Shown: in pieces, positions 5,406 to 5,459 of the stretch
Layout: the number at the start of each line of letters is the position of its first letter
Position numbering within the stretch: the first letter of the stretch is position 1
Assembly (NCBI GenBank): GCA_016212685.1
Contig: JACREW010000046.1
Coordinates: forward strand, 1-5,459
Source of the DNA: Nitrospirota bacterium
GTDB lineage: Bacteria > Nitrospirota > Thermodesulfovibrionia > Thermodesulfovibrionales > Dissulfurispiraceae
Reading direction: 5' to 3'
Length of the DNA: 5,459 nt
Position numbers and translations under genes: made by a program
The notes under the pieces: generated by a model
The model's database searches: none
Told to the model about the DNA's origin: nothing
Seen by the model: the letters and a program-made list of their open reading frames with translations, nothing else

Positions 5406-5421
5406 TGGTATAAAAGTTGCT
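5406..5421 (+). promoter_or_regulatory. Candidate sigma-54 (-24/-12) promoter reading out of the window
   Basis: TGGTATAAAAGTTGCT matches the TGGCAC-N5-TTGCT consensus in its invariant parts: GG at 5407-5408, GC at 5419-5420 and exactly 10 bp between them, with TTGCT complete. Transcription would start near 5432 and serve a gene to the right of the window. It lies directly downstream of a sigma-54 activator gene, which makes a regulatory link plausible. The -24 element is TGGTAT rather than TGGCAC. Confidence 0.55.
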
Positions 5422-5436
5422 TATTAAAATAATACT

Positions 5437-5454
5437 AAAAATTGGGGAATTTTT
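5437..5454 (+). other. AT stem-loop in the predicted leader of the sigma-54 transcript
   Basis: AAAAATT (5437-5443) pairs perfectly with AATTTTT (5448-5454) around a GGGG loop. It would begin about 5 nt into a transcript from the proposed sigma-54 start. The stem is only A-T pairs, so it would be weak as RNA. The window ends 5 bases later. Confidence 0.3.
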
Positions 5455-5459
5455 AAAAA

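Overview
The window looks like a bacterial chromosome fragment from a Gram-negative organism of moderate GC content. The evidence is a lipoprotein cyclophilin, a membrane sensor kinase with a periplasmic domain, and an NtrC-type sigma-54 activator. The gene style, and the G/C-palindrome repeats that encode 'PPxPPLxKGG' peptides inside proteins, remind me of Nitrospirota or deltaproteobacterial-type genomes. That placement is an impression and cannot be proven from this window.

Layout: two divergent blocks meet at about 1603-1718. The leftward (minus-strand) block runs yggS (PLP homeostasis protein, stop at 847), then a ribbon-helix-helix antitoxin (565-789), a RelE/ParE toxin (287-562), and the N-terminal part of a large DNA methyltransferase/restriction-type protein that leaves the window at base 1. 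The last three genes are separated by only 2 bp each and look like one transcription unit. The rightward block runs a periplasm-facing lipoprotein peptidyl-prolyl isomerase (1719-2468), a sensor histidine kinase (2469-3944, starting on the base after the isomerase stop) and a sigma-54-dependent response regulator (3922-5301, overlapping the kinase by 23 bp). This tight packing implies co-transcription and translational coupling. A signalling operon with an envelope-folding factor as its first gene is the simplest reading.

Non-coding content: the 5302-5459 tail holds a small hairpin at the regulator stop codon. Next comes an inverted repeat made of two opposed five-unit heptamer arrays. After that is a good match to a sigma-54 promoter (GG-N10-GC) pointing rightward to a gene outside the window, which the adjacent regulator could activate. 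The divergent intergenic region carries plausible sigma-70-type promoters and a long-spaced inverted repeat.

The most unusual signal is a pair of G/C-rich palindromic repeats. One lies inside the methyltransferase gene and one inside yggS. Both are kept in the same reading frame and add about 15 residues to unrelated proteins at apparently tolerated positions. In yggS a perfect 20-bp AT-rich palindrome lies next to the G/C palindrome. I see no RNA genes, CRISPR array or complete insertion sequence.
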